A stretch of DNA of 15,655 nucleotides from positions 1 through 15,655 of the forward strand of contig JBOFCO010000166.1 in assembly GCA_051646105.1 (NCBI GenBank), read 5' to 3'. A program made the position numbers and the translations under genes. A model generated the notes under the pieces. The model saw only the letters and a program-made list of their open reading frames with translations, ran no database searches and was not told the DNA's origin. The stretch comes from JBOFCO01 sp051646105. Lineage in GTDB: Bacteria > Pseudomonadota > Alphaproteobacteria > Rhodobacterales > Rhodobacteraceae. Of the stretch, positions 7,714-14,060 are shown in pieces; the first letter of the stretch is position 1; each line of letters begins with the position of its first letter.

Positions 7714-8207
7714 GCGGTTGGCGGGGTAATTTTCCCCGTGGCAGGCAGGGCCGGGCGGTGCAAAGCGCCGCCCGGTTCCTTGTCAGATGGGCAGACACTC
7801 CATGGCCGGTTTCGATCCGATCCCGCCAGCGGTGCCGGAAAGGGTGCCCGAAACCGCAGGGTCAGCGCGGTTTCCGACTGGCCCAGCGCGGAAAGCGGCA
7901 GCAGGCTGTGATCCTGCGGCCAGCTGTGCAGGTGAACTGCTTCGTCACGTTTGCGAAGGGAAAAGCCCCGTTTGCGCAGCCGTGCCTGAAGGTCAAGCCA
8001 GCCCGTTGCCTGCGCAAACACCAAAAACAGATCGGACAATGTGCCATAGCCACCCCCGCGCAGGGTCAGGTCGGCCAGTGCCTGCCGCACCGCGCCCTGC
8101 ACGAATTCGGCGGGTGAAACGCCGTCGTGACGCGCAGCCAGCACAACGGCTTCGGAAAGCTGTGGTGAAAGCATTGCGCGGTGATCCGCACCCCTGAGCC
8201 CGAGCAT
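7674..8207 (-). CDS. Uncharacterised small protein, 3' end possibly frameshifted
   Basis: I do not recognise the family. The frame as it stands gives 177 residues. Residues 13-47 (LSPQLSEAVVLAARHD through ADLTL) look like two short helices around a turn, loosely like a ribbon-helix-helix or Arc-type unit; the middle is basic (RLRKRGFSLRKRD, about 80-92) and then beta-like (SETALTLRFRAPFP). The start is supported by GGAAAGGG (8213-8220), 5 nt before the ATG. The last ~55 residues look unnatural: they run through the hairpin at 7751-7775 and overlap the 3' end of the MuiA-like gene by 40 bp. A shift of one base near 7840-7850 would instead give the ending GTAGGIGSKPAMECLPI with a stop at 7783-7785, clear of both. 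The carbonic anhydrase gene lies 77 bp upstream on the same strand. Confidence 0.6.
   Translation of the reverse strand: MLGLRGADHRAMLSPQLSEAVVLAARHDGVSPAEFVQGAVRQALADLTLRGGGYGTLSDLFLVFAQATGWLDLQARLRKRGFSLRKRDEAVHLHSWPQDHSLLPLSALGQSETALTLRFRAPFPAPLAGSDRNRPWSVCPSDKEPGGALHRPALPATGKITPPTAYRSTIPAGQLIS
7751..7784 (+). terminator. Probable terminator hairpin after the MuiA-like gene
   Basis: An 11-bp stem (7751-7761 with 7765-7775, one G-U pair) closed by a 3-nt AAA loop, followed by the modestly T-rich TTCCTTGT. It starts 37 nt after the MuiA-like stop. The U-tract is weak, so efficiency is uncertain. It lies inside the longest minus-strand reading frame 7674-8207, which is one reason to doubt that frame's 3' end. 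Confidence 0.5.
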
Positions 8208-8284
8208 GGCATCCCTTTCCCTGTGACAACGGGGAAAGCCTTGCCGAACAGCGTTAATTTGCGGTGAAGCGTGACAGGCGTCGG

Positions 8285-8935
8285 TCAGATCGCCACGAAC
8301 TGCCCCGCGGCGGCATCATATTGTTCCAACGCGCCCTCGCCCGTATCCGTCCACAGCCCGTGCAGGGTCATGGTTTCGCCCTCGACCGCCGACTTGACGA
8401 AGGGGAAGGTCATCAGGTTTTCCAGACTGATAAGGACCGCCTGCTTTTCCAGTGCGCGCAGACGCTCTGCCTGATCGGCAATCCCGCCCGTCCGGTCATA
8501 ACCGGGGCGCAGGATATCCATCCAGCGGCCGACAAAGGATGATTTCTCTTCCAGATGCGGGGCGTGGCCAGCGCACATGTCATGGCAGCCCTGCACCCCC
8601 CCGCAATTGGAATGCCCCAGAACCACCAGATGCGCCACCTTCAGCGCCGTTACCGCATATTCCACTGCGGCCGAGGTGCCGTGATGCCCACCGTCGACGG
8701 TATAGGGCGGCACCAGATTGGCGATGTTGCGGTGAATGAAGAATTCACCCTGATCCGCCCCGAAGATCGAGGTGACGTGAACGCGGCTGTCGCAACAGGA
8801 AATCACCATCGCGCGCGGTCGTTGGCCGTCTTCGGCAAGACGGCGATACCAGATGCGGTTTTCGGCATAGGCGGTCGCGCGCCAGCCGTGAAAGCGCTGA
8901 ATCAGATAGCCGGGAAGGGGGCTTGCGTGCTGCAT
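8285..8935 (-). CDS. Beta-class carbonic anhydrase
   Basis: Zinc enzyme interconverting CO2 and bicarbonate in the cytosol, supplying bicarbonate to carboxylases. The 216-residue length is normal for the bacterial plant-type (beta) clade. The zinc and catalytic residues are all present: Cys47-x-Asp49-x-Arg51 in SCCDSRV, and His108-x-x-Cys111 in GHSNCGG. The flanking HRNIANLVPPY (68-78) and HHGTSAAVEYAV (84-95) are also typical. The ATG at 8935 is chosen because it begins the conserved N-terminus (PLPGYLIQRFHGW) and has GGAG 5 nt upstream; the same frame stays open to 9346 but that extension is not protein-like. It is divergent from the gene at 9191, with 255 bp of non-coding sequence between. 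Confidence 0.94.
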   Translation of the reverse strand: MQHASPLPGYLIQRFHGWRATAYAENRIWYRRLAEDGQRPRAMVISCCDSRVHVTSIFGADQGEFFIHRNIANLVPPYTVDGGHHGTSAAVEYAVTALKVAHLVVLGHSNCGGVQGCHDMCAGHAPHLEEKSSFVGRWMDILRPGYDRTGGIADQAERLRALEKQAVLISLENLMTFPFVKSAVEGETMTLHGLWTDTGEGALEQYDAAAGQFVAI

Positions 8936-8940
8936 GTGGT

Positions 8941-8944
8941 CTCC
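8941..8944 (-). promoter_or_regulatory. Ribosome binding site fixing the carbonic anhydrase start
   Basis: GGAG on the minus strand, 5 nt before the ATG at 8935. It supports this start over upstream in-frame candidates as far as 9346. Confidence 0.65.
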
Positions 8945-8980
8945 ATTTCCGACGCCATCTTGGGGTCGGACTTTACTAGA

Positions 8981-9100
8981 GCGAATTCCGGAAAGTGGGA
9001 ACCGGGTTTCGGACAATAATCGTGCGGGGTCAGGGGATGGGACAGTATGGCGTTCCCGGTGAACCGCAAGCCGCCTTATCCGGCATTTTACCGGAATTCG
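8981..9100. repeat. Inverted CCGGAATTCG arms in the divergent spacer
   Basis: CGAATTCCGG at 8982-8991 and its reverse complement CCGGAATTCG at 9091-9100, 99 bp apart, in the 255-bp spacer (8936-9190) between the divergent carbonic anhydrase and HPt-like genes. Each arm carries the self-complementary core GAATTC. They could be paired operator half-sites. No convincing -35/-10 pair was found in the spacer, only a TAGTAA-like -10 for the minus strand near 8973-8979. Confidence 0.3.
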
Positions 9101-9190
9101 AGGCGGCAGGTCGCCGCGTCTCAACGATTTCTTGACCCTGCCGTGGGCATGGTTGCCGACGGGCGCCTTGATGCGGCAAAGGGTGATGGA

Positions 9191-9580
9191 ATGGGCGAAA
9201 TTGTAACTCTCGACCGGGTCGAAGGTGTCAGGCTTGATCCTGACCGGATGGGCACCCTGCGCGCCCGAATGGGGTGCAGCGCGGCAGACGCGGCGATTGC
9301 CCGCGCCCGGTGCGAGCTTTCGCTGCGACTGGATATTCTGGGACAACGCGGCTGTGATCCACGCGGGCTTGATCTGGCGGAAACGGCAGAAAGCGTGCAG
9401 CGTATTGCCGGATGCGCGCGGCAGGTCGGCCTGACCAGCCTTGCCAGGGTTGCCGCCGATGTCGCTGCCTGTGCCCGCGCAGGCGACAGCCCCGCCCTTG
9501 CCGCAACCTTGGCGCGGCTGCTGCGCATCGGGGCGCGGTCACTCGACGCGATGATGGATCTGCGTGACAGCACAGGCTAA
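9191..9580 (+). CDS. Small helical protein resembling an HPt domain without its histidine
   Basis: A 129-residue, Ala/Arg/Leu-rich, probably all-helical cytoplasmic protein. Residues 62-124 follow the rhythm of a histidine phosphotransfer domain: two amphipathic helices with AGCARQVGLTSLARVAADV (73-91) like the HPt stretch H-x-L-K-G-x-x-x-x-x-G, then ARAGD (95-99) before the last helix. The position where HPt proteins carry the phosphorylated histidine is Gln70 (SVQRIAG), so if the relation is real it cannot take phosphate in the usual way. It may be a structural adaptor or unrelated. The ATG at 9191 is preferred because AAAGGG (9178-9183) lies 7 nt upstream; the frame is open back to 9047 but that part is less protein-like. 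It converges on the PEP mutase-like gene with a 52-bp gap. Confidence 0.6.
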   Translation: MGEIVTLDRVEGVRLDPDRMGTLRARMGCSAADAAIARARCELSLRLDILGQRGCDPRGLDLAETAESVQRIAGCARQVGLTSLARVAADVAACARAGDSPALAATLARLLRIGARSLDAMMDLRDSTG

Positions 9581-9632
9581 GGCGGCTGGCGGGGCAGCGG
9601 CACATCGTGGCATCCCATCCTGACGCAGGTCT

Positions 9633-10487
9633 CTACCCGCGGTCGGCCCGCTTTTCCTGCGACATCATCCGGCTGACCACAGCATCGGGCAGCGCATCCT
9701 GCGCATAGGCGAAGGTGCCATTGGTCATCACCTCGTTGGCTGCGCGCATCAGCGCGCCAAGGGCCGCGCGGGCAAAGGAACCGCCAACGCTGATCCGCCG
9801 CACCCCCGCCGACGACAGTTCCGCCACCGTGTGGCTTTGCCCGCCAAGCCCCATCACCACGTTCACAGGTCTGCTGACTGCGGCGCAGACCTCTCGTATC
9901 GATGCGATATCGGGCAGACCGGGCGCGTAAAGTACGTCGGCGCCTGCGTCGGCAAAGGCCTGCAACCGCCGGATCGTATCGTCCAGATCGGGCCTGCCCC
10001 AAAGGAAATTCTCGGCCCGGGCCGTCAACAGGAACGGCAGGCCCCGCGCCGCCTCTGCCGCTGCCTCAATCCGTTCGACGGCAAGCGAAAAATCATGGAT
10101 CGGTGTGCTGTCATCCCCGGTTGCATCCTCGATAGAGCCGCCGACAAGCCCGGTGGCGACGGCAAGCCGCACGGTCTGCGCGCAGCTTTCCGGTGCCACG
10201 CCGAAGCCATCCTCAAGATCGGCGGAAACGGGCAGGCTGGTCGCATCGACGATTTCGGCGGCGTTGGCCAGAATCTCGGCCCGGCCCAATCCGGCAAAGG
10301 AATCGCGCCTGCCCTTCGAAAACGCATAGCCTGCGCTTGTCGTTGCCAGCGCCTCGAAGCCCAGGCTGGTCAGCAACCGTGCCGAACCGGCATCCCAGGG
10401 ATTCGGTATCACGAAGGCATGATCGCGCTGATGAAGCGCCCTGAACCTTTCGAACCTGTGCCGTTGCGCTGTCAGCGGGTCTTTCAT
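9633..10487 (-). CDS. Isocitrate lyase/PEP mutase superfamily enzyme
   Basis: A 284-residue cytosolic TIM-barrel enzyme of the ICL/PEP mutase superfamily, which makes or breaks C-C or C-P bonds next to a carboxylate with bound Mg2+. Seen in order: IPNPWDAGSARLL (27-39); the Mg2+ site DLEDGFG (90-96, Asp90 and Asp93); SIEDATG (118-124); TARAEN (155-160); and VNVVMGLGG in the later barrel strands. The loop that in isocitrate and 2-methylisocitrate lyases holds the catalytic cysteine (KKCGH) is here SAGYAFSKGRRD (51-62) without cysteine, so a lyase of those types is unlikely; a phosphonopyruvate- or oxaloacetate-acting hydrolase or decarboxylase is more plausible. The start at 10487 begins the normal N-terminal helix; the frame is open to 10685 but would then run through the start of the divergent aminopeptidase gene. 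It is divergent from the gene at 10613. Confidence 0.86.
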   Translation of the reverse strand: MKDPLTAQRHRFERFRALHQRDHAFVIPNPWDAGSARLLTSLGFEALATTSAGYAFSKGRRDSFAGLGRAEILANAAEIVDATSLPVSADLEDGFGVAPESCAQTVRLAVATGLVGGSIEDATGDDSTPIHDFSLAVERIEAAAEAARGLPFLLTARAENFLWGRPDLDDTIRRLQAFADAGADVLYAPGLPDIASIREVCAAVSRPVNVVMGLGGQSHTVAELSSAGVRRISVGGSFARAALGALMRAANEVMTNGTFAYAQDALPDAVVSRMMSQEKRADRG

Positions 10488-10601
10488 GGCGGGATCAATC
10501 GGGGTTTGTGAACATATGGCGAACACTGCCCTTGCCAATGGTTTGGCGCAACCTCTTTCGCCGCGCGGCCGATCGGCATAGGTTTTCTTGAACCCCAGGA
10601 C

Positions 10602-10615
10602 GGAGTGACGATGTG
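10602..10615 (+). promoter_or_regulatory. RBS and start region with overlapping ATG-TGA minimal frame
   Basis: GGAG at 10602-10605 is 7 nt before the GTG start at 10613 of the aminopeptidase. An ATG at 10611 overlaps it and is followed at once by TGA, making a start-stop pair (ATGTGAG) in another frame. The GTG frame is clearly the coding one. Initiation at the ATG would end after one codon, so it could damp expression; this is inference. Confidence 0.5.
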
Positions 10616-12007
10616 AGCCTGAATCCCGCCTTTGCCCCGGCAGATGCCGCATCCCTGCCCCTGCACCTTGTCGAGACGGCATCATACGAGTACTGGCGCG
10701 CTGGCCAGCCGGATCGGCATAGGGCCTGGCTTGATGCGACAGGCTTTACCGCCGGGCTGGGCGAGGTCTGCCTTTTGCCCGGCGGTGACGGCGGGCTTGC
10801 CGGGGCCGCGCTGGGAATGGGCGACGCTAAGGCGCGCGCGCGGGGCAGATTCCATGTGGCCCGCGCTGTTTCGCTTCTGCCCAAGGGTACGGTCTGGGTT
10901 CTCCGCGGCCTGACCGACATGCAGGATACCGCCGAGGCGGCGCTGGGCTGGCTGCTGGCGGGCTATCGCTTCGCCCGCTACCGTTCCCCGACCGCCGACA
11001 GCACCCCCCGGCTTGTCGCTCCCGATGGCATTGACACCGGCCGGATCGAAACTCTGGCCGCGGCCGAGTTCCTGACCCGCGACCTGATCAATACGCCCGC
11101 ATCCGACATGGGTCCGGCCGAGCTGGAGGAAGCATTCCTGGCCCTTGCCGCGCGTCACGGAGCATCGGCCGATGTCATCAGGGGCGATGATCTGCTCACG
11201 CACAATTTCCCCATGATCCATGCCGTCGGCCGCGCCTCCTCCCGCGCGCCCCGCCTGCTGGACATGCGATGGGGCAGCGCCGGGCCAAGGTTGACGCTGG
11301 TCGGCAAGGGCGTGTGCTTCGATACCGGTGGGCTGGACATAAAGCCTGCCAGTTCCATGGGCTTGATGAAAAAGGACATGGGTGGGGCGGCGACCGTGAT
11401 GGGACTGGCTCAGGCGATCATGTCGCTGCATCTGCCGCTGCGGCTGCGCGTTCTGGTTCCGGCTGTGGAAAACGCCGTGGGCGGCGATGCCTTTCGCCCG
11501 CAGGATATACTGACCAGCCGCAAGGGGCTGACGGTGGAAATCAACAACACCGATGCCGAAGGGCGTCTGGTGCTGGCGGATGCATTGACCTACGGGGCCG
11601 AGGAGACGCCCGACCTGATGATTTCCATGGCCACCCTGACGGGCGCCGCACGGGTCGCGGTCGGGCCTGACCTGGCCCCTTATTTCACCGATGACGATGG
11701 TTTTGCCGCCGCGCTTGATCAATCGGCCCGCGCGGTGCGCGATCCGGTCTGGCGGATGCCGTTCTGGAATCCCTATGACCCGATGATCGAACCCGGCATT
11801 GCCGATCTGGATAACGCGCCTTCTGGTGGCATGGCGGGGGCAATCACCGCCGCGCTGTTCCTGCGTCGCTTCGCCGAAGTACCGCGCTATGCGCATTTCG
11901 ACATCTATGGCTGGCAGCCCGTTGCCGCACCCGGCCGCCCCAAGGGCGGTGTGGGGCAGGGCGCGCGTGCGATCCTTGAGGCGCTGCCGGGGGTTTTGCG
12001 GCTGTGA
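10613..12007 (+). CDS. Leucyl aminopeptidase family protein (peptidase M17)
   Basis: A 464-residue cytosolic di-zinc aminopeptidase, releasing N-terminal residues from short peptides; family members are hexamers. All active-site residues are present: Lys232, Asp237 and Lys244 in GKGVCFDTGGLDIK, Asp255 in KKDMGGAA, and Asp314, Glu316, Arg318 in the signature NTDAEGRL (312-319). The spacing equals bovine lens aminopeptidase at a constant offset of 18. The N-terminal ~150 residues are divergent, as is usual for the regulatory domain. The start is GTG with a GGAG ribosome binding site. The stop overlaps the NlpC/P60 gene start by 4 bp (GTGA), so translation is coupled; this pairing hints at processing of murein-derived peptides, but general peptide turnover is equally possible. 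It is divergent from the PEP mutase-like gene. Confidence 0.93.
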   Translation: MSLNPAFAPADAASLPLHLVETASYEYWRAGQPDRHRAWLDATGFTAGLGEVCLLPGGDGGLAGAALGMGDAKARARGRFHVARAVSLLPKGTVWVLRGLTDMQDTAEAALGWLLAGYRFARYRSPTADSTPRLVAPDGIDTGRIETLAAAEFLTRDLINTPASDMGPAELEEAFLALAARHGASADVIRGDDLLTHNFPMIHAVGRASSRAPRLLDMRWGSAGPRLTLVGKGVCFDTGGLDIKPASSMGLMKKDMGGAATVMGLAQAIMSLHLPLRLRVLVPAVENAVGGDAFRPQDILTSRKGLTVEINNTDAEGRLVLADALTYGAEETPDLMISMATLTGAARVAVGPDLAPYFTDDDGFAAALDQSARAVRDPVWRMPFWNPYDPMIEPGIADLDNAPSGGMAGAITAALFLRRFAEVPRYAHFDIYGWQPVAAPGRPKGGVGQGARAILEALPGVLRL

Positions 12008-12849
12008 TCGGCACACCGGAAAAAGCCGGCGATCGCCGCCTGACCCCGGCCAATGGCCGGGTGGCGCATGTTTCGCTGCGCGGGATCGTCGCTGCAGAAA
12101 GATATGTTCAGGGTGACCCCGCCCGCATCATCCTGCCGCTGACCGATCTTTGCGCCACGCCCCGTGGCCCGCGCGACCGCCAGTTGCTGCGCGGCGCGGC
12201 GGTTCTGGTGCTGGACCGGCAGGACGGATGGGTTTTTGTGCAGTCCCCGCGGGATGGCTATGTTGGTTGGGTGGACGCAGGCGCAGTCGGGCAGGGTGCC
12301 GATCCGACCCATGTGGTGTGCGTGCGGACCAGCCATGTTTACCCACAACCCTCGGTCCGCGCGCGGGAAATGGCCATGCTCAGCTTTGGGGCCGGTCTTG
12401 CCGTGTTGGCGAAGGAAAACGGCTTTGCTCGTCTGGATGACGGCAGTTTTGTCCCGCTCGTGCATCTGCGCCCTATAGAACAGCACGAAACCGATCCGGT
12501 TGCCGTGGCCGAACGCCTGCTGGGCACTCCCTATCTGTGGGGCGGGAATTCATCGGGCGGGATCGATTGTTCGGGGGTGGTGCAGGCTGCGTGTCACGCC
12601 TGCGGGATTGCCTGTCCCGGCGACAGCGATCTTCAGCGCAGCGCCCTGGGGCATGAACTGCCTGTCGACGCACCGCACCGGCGTGGCGACCTGCTGTTCT
12701 GGAAGGGTCATGTTGCGCTGGTGGCGGATGCGGCGCGGATCATCCATGCCAATGGGCACAGCATGTCAGTTGCCTATGAAAACATCGACGATGCCATGGG
12801 CAGGATCGCGGCGGCAGGCACGCCGCTGCTGGCGCGGCGCAGGCTTTAG
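12004..12849 (+). CDS. NlpC/P60-family endopeptidase with two SH3-like domains
   Basis: A 281-residue cysteine peptidase of the NlpC/P60 family, which cuts gamma-D-Glu-diaminopimelate bonds in murein peptides. Two bacterial SH3-like modules come first (about 25-93, with GWVFVQSPRDGYVGWV, and 100-155). The papain-like domain follows from about 165: Cys189 in GGIDCSG, His236 in KGHVALVAD, and the third residue His248 in IIHANGH. No signal peptide is seen, so it is probably cytoplasmic, as is Bacillus YkfC, which has the same SH3 plus NlpC/P60 build and recycles murein peptides; an analogous role is inferred. The start is GTG inside the 3' end of the aminopeptidase gene (GTGA overlap). It converges on the DUF2794 gene with only a 4-nt gap, with no terminator visible between. 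Confidence 0.9.
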   Translation: MIGTPEKAGDRRLTPANGRVAHVSLRGIVAAERYVQGDPARIILPLTDLCATPRGPRDRQLLRGAAVLVLDRQDGWVFVQSPRDGYVGWVDAGAVGQGADPTHVVCVRTSHVYPQPSVRAREMAMLSFGAGLAVLAKENGFARLDDGSFVPLVHLRPIEQHETDPVAVAERLLGTPYLWGGNSSGGIDCSGVVQAACHACGIACPGDSDLQRSALGHELPVDAPHRRGDLLFWKGHVALVADAARIIHANGHSMSVAYENIDDAMGRIAAAGTPLLARRRL

Positions 12850-12853
12850 CAGG

Positions 12854-13201
12854 TCATTCCGCCGCGCGGATCAGCTTTGCTTCCAGTATGCGCAGCACCT
12901 GACGCAGGTCGCTGCCCCGGCGCAGGATACGCCCGTCGACGCCAATCACGGCATAAAGCCCCTGCCTGTGCCGCAGCTTCGGGTGCTTTTCTATCCGGTA
13001 CAGCGGAAATTCCGCCGTGCGCCGAAACACCGAAAAGATCGCGCAATCCCTGAGACCGGAAATCGCATAGTCACGCCATTCCCCGGCGGCGACCATCCGG
13101 CCATAGACCGACAGGATCAGCGAAAGCTCTGCCCGGTCGAAATGAACCTGGTCAGGAACCCGGTCTGGTGGGGGAAATGGGATCGGCGGCTGCACCGTCA
13201 T
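12854..13201 (-). CDS. DUF2794 protein
   Basis: A 115-residue cytoplasmic protein of DUF2794, a family known mainly from alphaproteobacteria and of unknown function. The recognisable part is VHFDRAELSLILSVYGRMVAAGEWRDYAI (positions 19-47, quoted here in parts: FDRAELSLIL, YGRMVAAGEWRDY) followed by the beta-rich AIFSVFRRTAEFPLYRIEK and the ending GRILRRGSDLRQVLRILE. The Pro-rich first 15 residues look disordered. The ATG at 13201 is chosen because it begins just before that core; its ribosome binding site is weak (AGAG, about 7 nt upstream), and the frame is open to 13441 without protein-like content. It converges on the NlpC/P60 gene, whose stop lies 4 nt away. Confidence 0.85.
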   Translation of the reverse strand: MTVQPPIPFPPPDRVPDQVHFDRAELSLILSVYGRMVAAGEWRDYAISGLRDCAIFSVFRRTAEFPLYRIEKHPKLRHRQGLYAVIGVDGRILRRGSDLRQVLRILEAKLIRAAE

Positions 13202-13430
13202 TGGCAAACTCTGACCCCAACGCGGTGGCAAATCAAGTCTTGCCCCGATAATGCCCGAAAAACACCCCGCGATTGCCCCGGCGCGATCACCAACCCGCCT
13301 TGAACGGGTAAGATAACGTTCATGCAGCGAACAACGCTCACCCCGGTGCCGCGTCTTACAGCCCCCCACCCAGCTCGCGGCACCGGGGGCCCTTCTTCCC
13401 GGATCACTGAAAATGCCTCGCCTTGTCGCA

Positions 13431-13444
13431 ATCTTGCGCAAGAT
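13431..13444. repeat. Perfect 14-bp palindrome, candidate operator
   Basis: ATCTTGCGCAAGAT reads the same on both strands with no spacer. It lies 101 bp before the cytochrome start and 230 bp before the DUF2794 start. It does not match the FnrL consensus (TTGAT-N4-ATCAA). A binding site for a dimeric regulator is a reasonable guess; the regulator is not identified. Confidence 0.4.
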
Positions 13445-13509
13445 GATGACATATCCGTGATCCGCACAGCTTTCGGCCTTTGGTCCGTAGCGGGATCAGA
13501 AACCGCCGC

Positions 13510-13515
13510 TATAGT
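13510..13515 (+). promoter_or_regulatory. Possible -10 element of the cytochrome promoter
   Basis: TATAGT, 29 nt before the cytochrome ATG, matches the sigma-70 -10 consensus at five of six bases. No good -35 hexamer lies at 16-18 nt spacing, so an activator may be needed or this is chance. Confidence 0.3.
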
Positions 13516-13544
13516 CGGCACACGCCAGCAGTGGGAGCAAGCGC

Positions 13545-14003
13545 ATGAAAACACTAATGAAGATCGCAGCCGCCGGGATGATTGTGTTTGCCGGAATCAC
13601 CGGCACTGCCATCGCGGATGGCGATGAAGAGGCCAAGAACCCCGCAGTGAAGGCCCGTCGCGAAGCGATGGAAGCCATCGGCGGCGGCACCAAGGTTCTG
13701 GGCGAAATGGCCGGTGAAAAGACTGCATTCGATGCCGCCGCCGCAGAAGCTGCCAAGGCTGCGATGCTGGCGGCGATCGCCAACGTTCCCGCACTGTTCG
13801 AGGCAAACGAAACCGATCCGGTTTCCGAAGCAAAGCCCGAAATCTGGACGAACTGGGACGATTTCGCCAAAAAGGCCGAAACGCTCAATGCTGCCGTCAC
13901 CGCGATGGATACGGCTTCGCTTGATGGGGTCAAGGCAGGCATGGGTGCTGTCGGCGGTGCGTGCAAGGATTGCCACACCAGCTATCGTATCATGAAGGAA
14001 TAA
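13545..14003 (+). CDS. Periplasmic cytochrome c'/c-556-type protein
   Basis: A 152-residue class II c-type cytochrome: a four-helix bundle with one haem bound near the C-terminus. A signal peptide covers residues 1-24 (hydrophobic core AAAGMIVFAGITG, cleavage after AIA), so it is periplasmic. The haem site is Cys140-Lys-Asp-Cys143-His144, eight residues from the end, in the class II position. Met42 in the first helix (ARREAMEAIGG) is placed to be the sixth ligand, as in low-spin c-556, rather than the open site of true cytochrome c'. A role in electron transfer or in binding small gases is possible; partners are not visible here. GGGAG at 13533-13537 is 7 nt before the ATG. A perfect terminator follows the gene. 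The body is rich in Ala, Glu and Lys. Confidence 0.9.
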   Translation: MKTLMKIAAAGMIVFAGITGTAIADGDEEAKNPAVKARREAMEAIGGGTKVLGEMAGEKTAFDAAAAEAAKAAMLAAIANVPALFEANETDPVSEAKPEIWTNWDDFAKKAETLNAAVTAMDTASLDGVKAGMGAVGGACKDCHTSYRIMKE

Positions 14004-14029
14004 GCCGCCTTCCCTCGGTGGCCATCAAG

Positions 14030-14060
14030 GATCAGCCGCACCAGATGCGGCTGATCTTTT
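14030..14060 (+). terminator. Intrinsic terminator of the cytochrome gene, overlapping the convergent I78 gene
   Basis: A perfect 11-bp stem GATCAGCCGCA/TGCGGCTGATC (14030-14040 with 14046-14056), loop CCAGA, then TTTT. It starts 27 nt after the cytochrome stop. The opposite strand of the same bases encodes the last residues and stop of the I78-like lipoprotein (stop at 14032-14034). The minus strand lacks a T-run after the hairpin, so it should act mainly in the plus direction. Confidence 0.85.

Larger units (their letters stand above)
13202..13544. other. Divergent intergenic region between DUF2794 and the cytochrome gene
   Basis: 343 bp with no supported gene. It holds the control regions of the two divergent genes: a perfect 14-bp palindrome at 13431-13444 and a TATAGT -10-like element at 13510-13515 ahead of the cytochrome gene. 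Short open frames here have no ribosome binding site or protein-like composition. Confidence 0.6.

Noticed and set aside
8936..9346. N-terminal extension of the carbonic anhydrase frame
   Set aside because: The extra 137 residues are not protein-like and would cross the start of the divergent gene at 9191; the ATG at 8935 has a good ribosome binding site.
10534..10547. GCCAA-TGGT-TTGGC inverted repeat between the divergent PEP mutase-like and aminopeptidase genes
   Set aside because: Five-base arms are expected by chance at this length; no supporting promoter element was found.
10488..10685. N-terminal extension of the PEP mutase-like frame
   Set aside because: It would overlap the start of the aminopeptidase gene antisense, and the family N-terminus begins at 10487.
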